From JBGSBR01 sp041730495 (GTDB lineage Bacteria > Patescibacteriota > Microgenomatia > UBA1406 > GWC2-37-13), in assembly GCA_041730495.1 (NCBI GenBank), contig JBGSBR010000007.1, positions 1 through 64,000 on the forward strand: a stretch of 64,000 nucleotides of DNA, in the 5' to 3' direction. Shown here one piece after another: positions 39,588 to 49,009 of this stretch. Positions within the stretch are counted from its first letter, which is position 1. Every line of letters starts with the position of its first letter. Position numbers and translations under genes: made by a program. The notes beneath the pieces are model-generated. The model was not told the origin of the DNA and made no database searches. It was given only the letters and a program-made list of their open reading frames with translations.

Positions 39588-39617
39588 AAAAACTGGCCGG
39601 CAGTTGCCTACCGGCCA
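39588..39617 (-). terminator. Terminator between tuf and rpsJ
   Basis: Minus strand: TGGCCGG (39617-39611) pairs with CCGGCCA (39600-39594), followed by GTTTTTATT. A perfect 7-bp GC stem, placed 13 bp after the tuf stop; incomplete termination would still feed rpsJ. Confidence 0.85.
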
Positions 39618-39629
39618 CAAGTTTTTTAT

Positions 39630-40814
39630 TTACTTAGTAATTTTCGTGACTACACCTGCACCTACTGTATGTCCACCTTCACGAATGGCAAACTTCAATC
39701 CTTCTTCAAGAGCGATTGGATAGATGAGTTTTGCATTAATTTTAATACTGTCTCCTGGCATGACCATTTCGACACCTGCTGGCAACTCGATTGCACCAGT
39801 TACGTCAGTTGTACGAATGTAGAACTGAGGTCGATATCCTTTGAAGAAAGGTGTATGACGACCGCCTTCTTCTTTGGTCAAAACATAGATTTCAGCTTCG
39901 AAGTCTGTGTGTGGTTTGACAGATCCTGGTTTTACGATGACCTGGCCACGTTCGACGTCTTCTTTTTCCACACCTCGGAGAAGCAGACCAGTGTTATCAC
40001 CAGCACGAGCTTCATCAAGTGATTTGCGGAACATTTCGATACCTGTGATAACAGTCTTTTTACTGTCTCGGATACCGACAATTTCGATTTCATCGTTGAC
40101 TTTGAGTTGACCTCTTTCAACACGACCAGTGACGACTGTTCCACGACCAGAGATCGTAAAGACGTCTTCAACAGGCATAAGGAAAGGTTTATCAATTTCA
40201 CGTTCAGGTTGTGGGATGTATTCATCCACAGCTTTCATAAGGTCTTCAATTGCTTTGACTGAAGTTGGATCATCTTCAAGAGCTTTAAGTGAAGAACCAC
40301 GGATAACAGGAACGTCATCACCTGGGTAATCATATTTCTTGAGAAGATCACGTACTTCCATCTCGACGAGGTCGATGATTTCTGGATCAGAAACCATATC
40401 AACTTTGTTTAGATAGACAACAATTGCTGGTACGTTAACCTGTTTTGCAAGCAAGATATGCTCACGAGTCTGAGGCATAGGACCGTCTGGAGCTGAAACG
40501 ACGAGGATAGCACCGTCCATCTGAGCTGCACCTGTGATCATGTTCTTGATGTAATCAGCGTGTCCTGGAGCATCGATGTGTGCGTAATGACGTTTTTCTG
40601 TTTCGTATTCTTGATGTGAAAGATTAATGGTCACTCCACGAGCTTTTTCTTCTGGAGCATTATCAATCTGATCGTAAGCACGATATGTTGCGTTACCAGA
40701 TTTGGCAAGTACGAAAGTAATAGCGGATGTAGTGGTTGTTTTACCATGATCTACGTGTCCGATTGTCCCGATGTTCAAGTGGGGTTTGGTTCGTTGGAAA
40801 GCAGCTGTTGCCAT
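39630..40814 (-). CDS. tuf: Elongation factor Tu
   Basis: A translational GTPase that delivers aminoacyl-tRNA (394 aa). G1 GHVDHGKT, G2 GVTINLSH, G3 DAPGHADY, G4 as NKVD and GSSLKAL near G5, with the beta-barrel domains GRGTVVTGRVERG and PHTDFEAEIYVLTKEEGGRHTPFF. No fusA, rpsG or rpsL is adjacent, so the str operon is split here. A strong promoter lies 50 nt upstream. Confidence 0.99.
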   Translation of the reverse strand: MATAAFQRTKPHLNIGTIGHVDHGKTTTTSAITFVLAKSGNATYRAYDQIDNAPEEKARGVTINLSHQEYETEKRHYAHIDAPGHADYIKNMITGAAQMDGAILVVSAPDGPMPQTREHILLAKQVNVPAIVVYLNKVDMVSDPEIIDLVEMEVRDLLKKYDYPGDDVPVIRGSSLKALEDDPTSVKAIEDLMKAVDEYIPQPEREIDKPFLMPVEDVFTISGRGTVVTGRVERGQLKVNDEIEIVGIRDSKKTVITGIEMFRKSLDEARAGDNTGLLLRGVEKEDVERGQVIVKPGSVKPHTDFEAEIYVLTKEEGGRHTPFFKGYRPQFYIRTTDVTGAIELPAGVEMVMPGDSIKINAKLIYPIALEEGLKFAIREGGHTVGAGVVTKITK

Positions 40815-40863
40815 AGAGAATAATTTTTTAATTAATAAATAAATGGGTTATCAAAAGAGCATT

Positions 40864-40892
40864 ATTATAAATGCACACCACACCAAATACAA
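40864..40892 (-). promoter_or_regulatory. tuf promoter
   Basis: Minus strand: TTGTAT -35 (40892-40887), a 17-bp spacer and TATAAT -10 (40869-40864). The leader is about 45 nt and AT-rich, with no obvious Shine-Dalgarno. Confidence 0.8.
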
Positions 40893-40987
40893 GACCTATG
40901 TGTTGCTGAAATGATAATTTGCAGACAGGCAAATGTCAAGGGTGAATTATCGCAATTTTAATTAAGACATGCTAGAATGACAACGCC

Positions 40988-43930
40988 ATGACTCAAACTT
41001 CATCACTCGAACTCAATGTAAACCAACAACAAGCCATCGCCCACACTGCCGGTCCGCTGCTAATCGTAGCTGGAGCTGGTACTGGTAAGACCTCTACTCT
41101 CGTGGAGAAAATCACCAGTCTGATTGATCAAAAGCTGGCTACACCTGAAGAGATCCTTTGTCTGACATTCACCGAAAAAGCAGCTTATGAGATGGAAGAA
41201 CGAGTCGATCGTGCACTCCCGTATGGCTATTTCCAGATGTGGATCTCGACCTTTCACTCATTTTGTGATGAAGTCCTCAGAAATGATATCAATCATATTG
41301 GCTTAGATTCAGGTTTTACACTCATGACACAAGCTCAATCAATCGTATTTTTACGAAAGCATCTCTTTGAACTTGAGTTGAAATACTTCCGCCCCTTAGG
41401 AAATCCAGGTAAATTTATCGAAGGGTTACTGCAACATTTCTCGAGACTGAGAGATGAAGATATCCAGCCTGAAGAGTACCTCAATTGGGCACAAGCTCAA
41501 CAAACTGACGAAGAGATGGAAGCTGATGAAAAAGAACAGTATCTTGAGCTCGCACACGCATTTGAGACGTATCAGAAGCTGAAAGTACAAGAAGGCATGT
41601 TCGATTTTGATGATCTGATTAGTTATACATTACAGCTTTTCCGCAAAAGACCGCATATACTCGAAACCTATCGCAAGAAGTTCAAGTATGTAATGATCGA
41701 CGAATTTCAGGATACCAATATCGCTCAGTATGATCTCATCAAACTACTCTGCCCACCAGAAAGAAACCCAAATCTAACTGTAGTCGGTGACGATTCACAG
41801 GCGATCTACAAATTCCGTGGTGCCAGCGTCTCCAATATCTTGAACTTCATGAAAGATTATCCAACAGCGGCGCAAGTAACCTTGAAAGATAACTATCGCT
41901 CAAATCAACGCGTCTTGGATATCTCATATAACTTAATTCAGCACAACAATCCTGACACGCTTGAAGCCAAGCTAGGTATCTCAAAAGTGCTTACAGCTCA
42001 TAAACCAATGCTGAAAGATGCCGTTTCATTTGAGCTTTGCCGTCATAGTGAAGATGAGTATGGATGGATCGGTGAAAAAATCGTCGAACTACATAAAAAA
42101 CAGAAATATGAACTCAGAGATATGGCGATACTAGTGCGTGCTAATGCGCATGCTGATGGCATAATCGCAGCATTAGTGCGACAAGGGATCCCGTATCAAT
42201 TTCTTGGTCCTGGCACTCTTTTCCGACAACCTGAGATCAAAGATCTGATCTCATACTTACACGTTCTGAGCAACTTAGAAGATACCGTATCACTGTATCG
42301 GGTACTTGGTATGGATTTGTTTGACATCGATCCTCAGGATATGAGCATGCTGCTGAGTTTTGCAAAAAAGATATCTTTGCCACTGTATCATGCCATCGAA
42401 ATCTACACCTCGTTTTATCATGACGAATGGTACAAAGCAGGTAATCTCGTCTATAAAGAACATTTACCTCTGCTACGCGAAGAAACTCAAACTCGCTTGA
42501 TCGAGCTTGTAGAGATGATCAAACGTCACTTGAAACGGATCCGTACTGATAATGCGGGTAAAATCTTGTATTACTTCTTCGAAGACACAGATTACCTGTC
42601 ACAGCTGACTGAAGTCACATCAGAAGCGGATGAGAAAAGAGTACAAAATATCAATAAATTTTTCACATTACTCAAAAAATATGAAACAGATCATGAAGAT
42701 GCATCCGTCAATACGGTCGTCGAGTACATCGATATGTGCCTCAACCTCGGTGAATCACCTCTTGCATCAGATACTGATGCGGTAGCTACCAACGCAGTAA
42801 ATATCTTGACGATCCATGCTGCCAAAGGACTTGAGTTCCCCGTCGTTTTCCTCTCAAACATGGTTCATGGACGCTTCCCGACCTATGCCAGACGCGACCA
42901 GATCCCAATCCCTGATGCACTAATCAAAGAGACACTGCCTGAAGGTGATTTTCACCTTCAAGAAGAACGTCGTCTCGCGTATGTAGCAATGACGCGTGCG
43001 AAGGAACGACTGTATCTGACTGCTGCTGAGATCTATGGTGATGGTACTCGTAAGCGCAAAGTTTCAACCTTCGTCGGTGAAGCACTAGGCGCCGAAGCAG
43101 TGCTCAATAAACAAGCGTTACAACGTGAACAGAAACAACAACTAAGTATCTTTGATTTCAAAGATGTCCCACCAACACCTATGCCAGCTGCGACACCGAT
43201 CACGAACTTCTCGTACACTCAGCTTGAGACGTATAAACGCTGTCCATTGCAGTATAAATATCAATACGTGCTCCAGATTCCCACTCAAGCCAACTCAGCA
43301 GCTTCATTTGGAAGCACGATCCATATCGTGCTTCAGAAATTTTATGAAGAGTTTATGCAGGACAAGACTCTTGGACTTGAGCGGATGCTTGAGCTTCTGA
43401 AGACTCACTGGATCCCAGTGGGTTATACCTCGACAACTCAACAAGACCGTATGAAAAAAGAAGGTGAGCGCATGCTGACTGAGTACTTCAATCAGTTTCA
43501 TACGTCAGAAGTTGAGGTAGAAAGACTTGAGTGTTTATTTAAAATCAGAGTCGAAGATGAGCTATTCCTCACCGGTAAGATGGATCGCGTCGACAAAAAA
43601 GCTGATGGTGTGATCGAGATCATCGATTACAAGACCGGATCGATGCCTAAAGAAAAAGATTTACAAAAAAATATCCAGCTTTCACTCTATGCAATAGCTG
43701 CAGGCGACAAAGGTACATTTGGTAAGCCATTATCACAAATCAAGCTCACGTTTTATTATCTACAAGATATGAAAAAGATCACGATGGAAAAAACTGAAGC
43801 TGATATCGTGCTCGCCAAACAAGAAGTGCAAAATACGGTCAAAAATATTCGCGCTGGCGACTTCACACCCAACGTCGGACCGTGGTGCGACTTCTGCCCT
43901 TTCCGCATGATCTGCGAAGCGTGGAGATAA
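40988..43930 (+). CDS. UvrD/Rep-type helicase fused to a PD-(D/E)XK nuclease with Fe-S cysteines
   Basis: A 980-residue SF1A helicase-nuclease for double-strand-break processing or repair. Helicase motifs: Walker A GAGTGKT (29-35), LTFTEKAAYEM, MIDEFQDTN (Walker B), VGDDSQAIYKFRGA, NYRSNQRVL and TIHAAKGLEFPVVFLSN. The C-terminal nuclease begins at about 740 (FSYTQLETYKRCPLQYKYQYVL), has GKMDRVDKKADGVIEIIDYKTG as the catalytic D-(D)-x-K core, and ends with CDFCPFRMICEAW; together with the earlier Cys this is the 4-Cys iron-staple of AddB-like nucleases. A TAGAAT box lies 9 nt before the ATG, so the mRNA is almost leaderless. Confidence 0.92.
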   Translation: MTQTSSLELNVNQQQAIAHTAGPLLIVAGAGTGKTSTLVEKITSLIDQKLATPEEILCLTFTEKAAYEMEERVDRALPYGYFQMWISTFHSFCDEVLRNDINHIGLDSGFTLMTQAQSIVFLRKHLFELELKYFRPLGNPGKFIEGLLQHFSRLRDEDIQPEEYLNWAQAQQTDEEMEADEKEQYLELAHAFETYQKLKVQEGMFDFDDLISYTLQLFRKRPHILETYRKKFKYVMIDEFQDTNIAQYDLIKLLCPPERNPNLTVVGDDSQAIYKFRGASVSNILNFMKDYPTAAQVTLKDNYRSNQRVLDISYNLIQHNNPDTLEAKLGISKVLTAHKPMLKDAVSFELCRHSEDEYGWIGEKIVELHKKQKYELRDMAILVRANAHADGIIAALVRQGIPYQFLGPGTLFRQPEIKDLISYLHVLSNLEDTVSLYRVLGMDLFDIDPQDMSMLLSFAKKISLPLYHAIEIYTSFYHDEWYKAGNLVYKEHLPLLREETQTRLIELVEMIKRHLKRIRTDNAGKILYYFFEDTDYLSQLTEVTSEADEKRVQNINKFFTLLKKYETDHEDASVNTVVEYIDMCLNLGESPLASDTDAVATNAVNILTIHAAKGLEFPVVFLSNMVHGRFPTYARRDQIPIPDALIKETLPEGDFHLQEERRLAYVAMTRAKERLYLTAAEIYGDGTRKRKVSTFVGEALGAEAVLNKQALQREQKQQLSIFDFKDVPPTPMPAATPITNFSYTQLETYKRCPLQYKYQYVLQIPTQANSAASFGSTIHIVLQKFYEEFMQDKTLGLERMLELLKTHWIPVGYTSTTQQDRMKKEGERMLTEYFNQFHTSEVEVERLECLFKIRVEDELFLTGKMDRVDKKADGVIEIIDYKTGSMPKEKDLQKNIQLSLYAIAAGDKGTFGKPLSQIKLTFYYLQDMKKITMEKTEADIVLAKQEVQNTVKNIRAGDFTPNVGPWCDFCPFRMICEAWR

Positions 43931-43952
43931 TAAACAACTATATCTGCTATAT

Positions 43953-44043
43953 CTGCAATAGGTGTCAGGAGGAAAGGGACACGTAAGCGCGCAACGAATA
44001 GTGAGCACTTACGGGTAAAGCCGACTGACAGAATCTATTGCAG
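43953..44043. ncRNA. Unidentified structured RNA candidate
   Basis: A 91-bp element between two convergent genes. Outer stem CTGCAATAG (43953-43961) with CTATTGCAG (44035-44043), inner TGTCAG (43963-43968) with CTGACA (44025-44030), and CGTAAG (43982-43987) with CTTACG (44008-44013). The unpaired segments are purine-rich and well away from simple terminator form (GGAGGAAAGGGACA, GGGTAAAGCCG). No T-run on either side. It looks like a compact multi-junction RNA; orientation unknown. Confidence 0.5.
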
Positions 44044-44049
44044 TTTCGA

Positions 44050-44700
44050 TTAATCTTTCTTCTTCAGCCATTTCACTCCCGCATACACAAGTGGTGTCTC
44101 AATGATTGACATACTACATTTGAGCAACCAATACGGGATAATAAGTGAGACAAGGAAGCCTGCATTATCGGCAAAGGATTGATCTAATGCATAGAAAGCT
44201 AGAGTCATAAAGACTACTGTATCAACGAAAAAGGCGATAAAGTTGGAGCCGTTGTTGCGCAACCACAGTTTCGATTTGCCCAGACGCTGACGAATCTTAC
44301 TGAAGATCGCAATATCGAGGAAATCCGCCAACATCAATGCGATCAGACTCGCAGCTGTAATACGAGCTGATTTTGCAAAAATAGTGTCATAAGCAGGTTC
44401 GGTAGCAGCAAAACGTGTTGCAGCTGGTAGTGCGATAGCAAATAACGTAAATCCAAGCAACAAAGTAATTATAAAAATACCAATACGGACTACACCGCGA
44501 GCTCTTTCTGCACCATGGACTTCAACTATGATGTCATTTATCGAATAGATTATTGGAATAAGAAAAATGCCCACACTTCCGTTCAACCGTAGCCAATCAG
44601 TTTGAATAATAGGGAAAATCTTAGCTCCCATGAGCTCAGCAGCTACTAAACAACTGACATAGAGTGCTACCAAGAAATCCATTTTTTCAATTTTAAACAT
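44050..44700 (-). CDS. VUT/YhhQ-type queuosine-precursor transporter
   Basis: A 216-residue integral membrane protein with about six helices, an energy-coupled or solo uptake transporter for queuine or preQ1-like bases in the YhhQ family. The family blocks ELMGAKIF, IPIIYSINDIIVEVHG, SLIALMLADFLDIAIFSKIR and WLRNNGSNFIAFFVDTVVF are visible. No queuosine biosynthesis genes are near, consistent with salvage only. It follows folC by 25 bp. Confidence 0.85.
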   Translation of the reverse strand: MFKIEKMDFLVALYVSCLVAAELMGAKIFPIIQTDWLRLNGSVGIFLIPIIYSINDIIVEVHGAERARGVVRIGIFIITLLLGFTLFAIALPAATRFAATEPAYDTIFAKSARITAASLIALMLADFLDIAIFSKIRQRLGKSKLWLRNNGSNFIAFFVDTVVFMTLAFYALDQSFADNAGFLVSLIIPYWLLKCSMSIIETPLVYAGVKWLKKKD

Positions 44701-44725
44701 AGCTATTTATTGACTAATTAATAAT

Positions 44726-46051
44726 TTATTTTAATACCTTTTCGTACGCTGAGATCAGATATAACGATCCCGTAATCACTATCACTTTAGATATTTCTTG
44801 AGCTTTTGACAATGCCCTGTTCAGATCTCGCTCAATTAATACGGAATCATACTGCTGAGCTTGGAGATAGTCAACTATATCTTGAGCAGGTTGTGGCTCA
44901 ATGACCATACCTTGATCATTATTTTCAAACTCTGTCACAATAATCTGCTGTGCTTGAGTACGAATTAGATCAAGCATTTGTTTATAATCTTTGCCTTTTT
45001 TGAAAGCAATGATAAACGCTGGTGTAACAGGCGGAAAACGTGTTTTCAGACTGATAAGGAAGGTTTGCATCTTCTGTGGATTATGAGCACCATCAAGCAC
45101 AATGGTCTTGTCAGACTGTTTAATGATCTCGAAACGACCGATCACACGCGTCTTTTGCAGCACAGTTTTAACAATAGCTTCAATTAATTCGAATCGATCA
45201 CGCTGAGCTAGATGAGCTAAAACAGCAGCGGCTACTGCTGCATTCTCTACTTGATAGGCAGCGTCAGTCACTATTAAGTTATGAAATTGCTGCTGAGGAA
45301 GCTGTAGATCGAAAAGATGCGAGTTATCACCTTGCTGCTCTTTAATAGAAATGTTATCTACAGCATAAAATTCATTTCCTTTTTTGTGTGCATATTCAGT
45401 CAGATAGGTTTTCACCTCAGCTTCTTGATCTGCGATGATTGTTAGATTACCAGGTTGTATGATTCCAGCTTTTTGCTCAGCAATTGCCAATAAGGTATTA
45501 CCTAAGAACTCGGTATGATCAAGACCTATCCTAGTGATCACAGCCACTTTATCGGCACGATCTACCGTATTCGTGGCATCATAGATGCCACCCATGCCTG
45601 TCTCGATCACAGCATAATCCACGTTTTCTTTCCAAAAAGTCCAGTAAGCGAGCGCAATAATAATCTCAAAGTATGACGGTGCGCCAAACTCTGTACTTTT
45701 CATCTGCTCTATCGCTGGTTGGATTTCCGCTAAATAGTGCATGAATAGCTTCTTAGAAATAGATTCATTGTTTAGCTGTACACGCTCTCTGATATCGATC
45801 ATGTGTGGTGAAACAGTAAGGCCGACTTTGAATCCATGAGCTTGAAGTAGCTGAGAGATATATGTGCAGGTTGACCCTTTGCCTGATGTACCGGCAATAT
45901 GGATCACTTTTAGCTTGTTTTGGGGATTATCAAGAACTTGCAAGAGATAAACAGCTCGATCAAGAGTAAATTGTGGAGTAAACGATTGTTTACCAAGATT
46001 AGTAAACTGGTAGAGATAGACTTCAGCTTCTGCGAACGATGTAAAACTCAT
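44726..46051 (-). CDS. folC: Folylpolyglutamate synthase / dihydrofolate synthase
   Basis: A Mur-ligase-family ATP-dependent ligase (441 aa) adding glutamate to folates. VIHIAGTSGKGSTCTYISQLLQ is the P-loop, SPHMIDIRERVQLN, ETGMGGIYDATNTVD and GLDHTEFLGNT follow, and LDGAHNPQKMQTFL starts the C-terminal domain. A TATAAT lies 11 nt upstream of its ATG. No other folate genes are present in the window. Confidence 0.94.
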   Translation of the reverse strand: MSFTSFAEAEVYLYQFTNLGKQSFTPQFTLDRAVYLLQVLDNPQNKLKVIHIAGTSGKGSTCTYISQLLQAHGFKVGLTVSPHMIDIRERVQLNNESISKKLFMHYLAEIQPAIEQMKSTEFGAPSYFEIIIALAYWTFWKENVDYAVIETGMGGIYDATNTVDRADKVAVITRIGLDHTEFLGNTLLAIAEQKAGIIQPGNLTIIADQEAEVKTYLTEYAHKKGNEFYAVDNISIKEQQGDNSHLFDLQLPQQQFHNLIVTDAAYQVENAAVAAAVLAHLAQRDRFELIEAIVKTVLQKTRVIGRFEIIKQSDKTIVLDGAHNPQKMQTFLISLKTRFPPVTPAFIIAFKKGKDYKQMLDLIRTQAQQIIVTEFENNDQGMVIEPQPAQDIVDYLQAQQYDSVLIERDLNRALSKAQEISKVIVITGSLYLISAYEKVLK

Positions 46052-46113
46052 AGGTTTTTCAGATTATAGCAGTTACATTTTAAAATTTAGTTTTGAGATG
46101 GTATATTGTGCTT

Positions 46114-47445
46114 ATGAAGATTTATGATCAAGCCGTCTATGACCTCATCGCACAAGAAGAAAATCGCCAACGCGAAGGAATAGAACTTATCCCATCAGAA
46201 AACTATGCTTCAGAGCATGTACGCACAGCTCTTTCATCACCTTTCGTCAATAAATACTCCGAAGGCTATCCAAAAAAGCGTTATTATGGTGGAAATGAGT
46301 TTGTCGATGATCTCGAGATCATCGCACAAGACAGAGCTAAAGCGATCTTCGGGGTACCTCATGTCAATGTCCAACCTTACTCTGGGTCACCAGCCAACTT
46401 AGCTGTCTATCTGGCAACATGTGCACCTGATGATACTATCATGGGTCAAGCACTTGTCGCTGGTGGTCATCTAACTCACGGTCATAACGTTTCCGCCACA
46501 GGTATTTTCTTCAAAAGTGTGCAGTATGGTGTACTCGATATGAAAAATGCGGATGGAGATCTCTTTGATTACGATGCGATCCGCAAAATTGCTCTTGAGC
46601 ATAAACCCAAGCTCATCTGGGTCGGTGCTACAGCCTATCCTTTGATCATCAAATATGACAAATTTGCAGCCATAGCGGAAGAAGTAGGAGCATATCTCGC
46701 TGCTGACATCGCTCATGTTGCAGGACTGATTGCAGGTGGAGCTCACCCATCGCCGGTAGAACATGTCCATATCGTCACAACCACCACTCATAAAACTCTT
46801 CGTGGACCTCGTGGAGCGATGATCATGGTGACTGAGAAAGGTCTTGCCAAAGACCCTGATCTCGCTAAAAAAATCGATAAAGCCGTCTTCCCTGGACTCC
46901 AAGGTGGACCACATGACAATCAAACTGCTGCTATTGCCATTGCGCTTTATGAAGCACAACAACCTGAGTTTAAGAACTATGCCCATCAGATTGTCAAAAA
47001 CTCACAAACGCTCGCAGCTACACTGATGAAAGGTGGACTCAAAGTTGTCGGCGATACATCTGAAAATCATCTCATCCTCGTTGATCTTACAGACTCACAT
47101 GGACTTGGTACTGGTATGTTTGCGGAGTTTACACTTGATTTGGCAGGTCTAACACTAAATAAAAATACAATTCCAGGAGAGAAATCCAGTCCGTTTTACC
47201 CATCAGGTATCCGGCTGGGCACTCCAGCTGCTACTACTCGTGGTATGAAAGAAAAAGAGATGCAGTTTATCGGAGAGAAGATGATCCAAGTACTCAATCA
47301 CATCAAAGATGTCAGCTTACCGACTGAAAAAGTGGAAAGACTCGCTTTCATCAAAGAATGGAAACAAAAAATGCGTGAAGATAAAACTATTGCTGAGATC
47401 CATGAAGAAGTCAAAAAGGTTGCTGTACAGTTTCCCCTGCCATAA
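46114..47445 (+). CDS. glyA: Serine hydroxymethyltransferase
   Basis: A PLP enzyme interconverting serine and glycine with tetrahydrofolate (443 aa from ATG 46114). IELIPSENYASEHVRTALSSPF, the substrate loop NKYSEGYPKKRYYGG, and TTTTHKTLRGPRGAMI with the PLP-binding Lys are clear. ATG 46114 is chosen over an upstream TTG because TATATT (46102-46107) lies only 6 nt before it, giving a leaderless mRNA. Divergent from folC, a functional partner in one-carbon metabolism. Confidence 0.97.
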   Translation: MKIYDQAVYDLIAQEENRQREGIELIPSENYASEHVRTALSSPFVNKYSEGYPKKRYYGGNEFVDDLEIIAQDRAKAIFGVPHVNVQPYSGSPANLAVYLATCAPDDTIMGQALVAGGHLTHGHNVSATGIFFKSVQYGVLDMKNADGDLFDYDAIRKIALEHKPKLIWVGATAYPLIIKYDKFAAIAEEVGAYLAADIAHVAGLIAGGAHPSPVEHVHIVTTTTHKTLRGPRGAMIMVTEKGLAKDPDLAKKIDKAVFPGLQGGPHDNQTAAIAIALYEAQQPEFKNYAHQIVKNSQTLAATLMKGGLKVVGDTSENHLILVDLTDSHGLGTGMFAEFTLDLAGLTLNKNTIPGEKSSPFYPSGIRLGTPAATTRGMKEKEMQFIGEKMIQVLNHIKDVSLPTEKVERLAFIKEWKQKMREDKTIAEIHEEVKKVAVQFPLP

Positions 47446-47488
47446 TCGATTACTATAACTTCACTGGCTTGACTTGTTATAATATTTT

Positions 47489-47794
47489 ATGTCCAAGTTC
47501 CTGATTGCACTTGATATATTGCTTGCAGCACTACTAGCTTGGCGCTACAACAGTCTTCCTCAGCAAATTCCACTTTACTACTCACGCCCTTGGGGTGAAC
47601 AACAGATTGCCGATACTTGGCATTTAGCGTTACTACCAGTCCTGATGCATATCATGTTTTTTGCGAATATCTTGATTGCGAAACGATTCTTTGCTCATCA
47701 TGAGCTTTTCCAAAAGATTTTCAAATTAGCGAATATTCTGACAATCATCGCTTATACTGCGCTCATAATACAAATTATGTTCTTAGTTACCTAA
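47489..47794 (+). CDS. Small membrane protein, DUF1648-like
   Basis: A 101-residue protein with three hydrophobic segments (about 4-18, 45-62 and 80-100). The motif PQQIPLYYSRPWGEQQIADTW resembles the PxxIPxHxxxxG motif of DUF1648 membrane proteins. A perfect TATAAT (47478-47483) lies 5 nt before the ATG. It ends 1 bp before the WecA-like gene and is cotranscribed with it. Function unknown. Confidence 0.7.
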   Translation: MSKFLIALDILLAALLAWRYNSLPQQIPLYYSRPWGEQQIADTWHLALLPVLMHIMFFANILIAKRFFAHHELFQKIFKLANILTIIAYTALIIQIMFLVT

Positions 47795-47795
47795 T

Positions 47796-48860
47796 ATGGA
47801 TATTATCCTTATTTTGATTGCTTCCACAGCATTTGCGTATCTCAGTACGCCACTTGCTTTCACTATTGCTGAGAAATTTCAACTTGTCACCAACAAAAAA
47901 ACACGCAATCATCCTGCCCATACACACAAAGGAATTATCCCGAGAGCTGGTGGTATACCAGTTTATATCTCACTCGTCCTTTCTTGTCTGATTTTCCTAC
48001 CTCCTGAGAAGATTATTATCGGTATCTTGATTGCCAATGGCATGTTGTTGGTTGTCGGGCTCTATGATGATAAATACGATACTTCACCTTATTTGCGATT
48101 CATTCTCAATATTTTGGTGTCAACCATCGTAGTTGGCTTCGGTTTGGGTATTCCATATATCTCAAATCCATTCGGTGAAGCGATTAGGCTTGATAGCCTG
48201 AAGCTTACCTTCGATATCTGGGGAGTGCGCAGTATCTGGATCTTGGCAGATCTACTGGCAATCATCTGGCTCACCTGGATCATGAATATGGTCAACTGGA
48301 GCAAAGGTATCGATGGCCAGCTACCTGGATTTGTCGCTATCACTGCTTTCTTCCTAGGACTTTTGTCACAACGATTTGTAGGTCATGATATCCATGCACA
48401 GACCGTGATGTATCTGTCATTTATCGTCGCTGGAGCACACTTAGGCTTTTTACCTTGGAATTTCTATCCGCAGAAAATCATGCCTGGGTATGGTGGTGGT
48501 GCAATGGCTGGTTTCTTACTAGGAATCTTATCAATCTTAAGCTTCGGTAAAGTAGGAACCGCTATCCTGATCCTCGCTGTCCCGATGATTGATGCGTTTT
48601 ACACGATCGTACGCAGACTTCGCAAAGGTCAATCACCTTTCCGAGCTGATTGGGGACATTTTCATCATAAGCTCCTCGAAATCGGCTGGGGGAAACGTCG
48701 TATCGCAGTCTTTTACTGGTTGATTTCGATGATCCTCGGTATCGCTAGTCTGTTCTTGAATGGTATCGAAAAAGTGCTTGCCTTCATCACAACTGCAGTC
48801 ATCCTGCTCGTCTTCGTAGCCATCATCGAGCGTATGAAACTCCGGGGTTTGGTACAATAG
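47796..48860 (+). CDS. WecA/MraY-type polyprenyl-phosphate sugar-1-phosphate transferase
   Basis: A polytopic enzyme (354 aa, about ten helices) transferring a HexNAc-1-phosphate from UDP-sugar to undecaprenyl phosphate. HTHKGIIPRAGGIPVY, GLYDDKYDTSP (catalytic DD), WSKGIDGQLPG and the C-terminal HFHHKLLEIGWGKR fit the WecA/TagO branch better than MraY. It likely starts a surface polysaccharide. Confidence 0.9.
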   Translation: MDIILILIASTAFAYLSTPLAFTIAEKFQLVTNKKTRNHPAHTHKGIIPRAGGIPVYISLVLSCLIFLPPEKIIIGILIANGMLLVVGLYDDKYDTSPYLRFILNILVSTIVVGFGLGIPYISNPFGEAIRLDSLKLTFDIWGVRSIWILADLLAIIWLTWIMNMVNWSKGIDGQLPGFVAITAFFLGLLSQRFVGHDIHAQTVMYLSFIVAGAHLGFLPWNFYPQKIMPGYGGGAMAGFLLGILSILSFGKVGTAILILAVPMIDAFYTIVRRLRKGQSPFRADWGHFHHKLLEIGWGKRRIAVFYWLISMILGIASLFLNGIEKVLAFITTAVILLVFVAIIERMKLRGLVQ

Positions 48861-48902
48861 GCTAATCAGATATCTGTTCAAATTTACTTAATTGGCGAAG
48901 TG

Positions 48903-48990
48903 CATAGATATGAACTGATTTCACCGGCTGAAAAAGACTTTAGTTGTAGAGAGTCAACTTTCCTCAGCTTGAAATCAGTGAATAGATATG
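48903..48990. repeat. Structured hairpin element, copy C
   Basis: An 88-bp hairpin 19 nt before coaBC. ACTGATTTCA (48914-48923) pairs with TGAAATCAGT (48970-48979), an internal loop GAA/GTGAA follows outward, then GGCTG/CAGCT and AGTTG (48942-48946) with CAACT (48955-48959). It shares CTCAGCTTG and GGCTG with copies A and B at 21.6-21.8 kb. The stem differs at most positions but stays paired. Confidence 0.75.
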
Positions 48991-49009
48991 TACGAGCAAA
49001 AATATTCTA

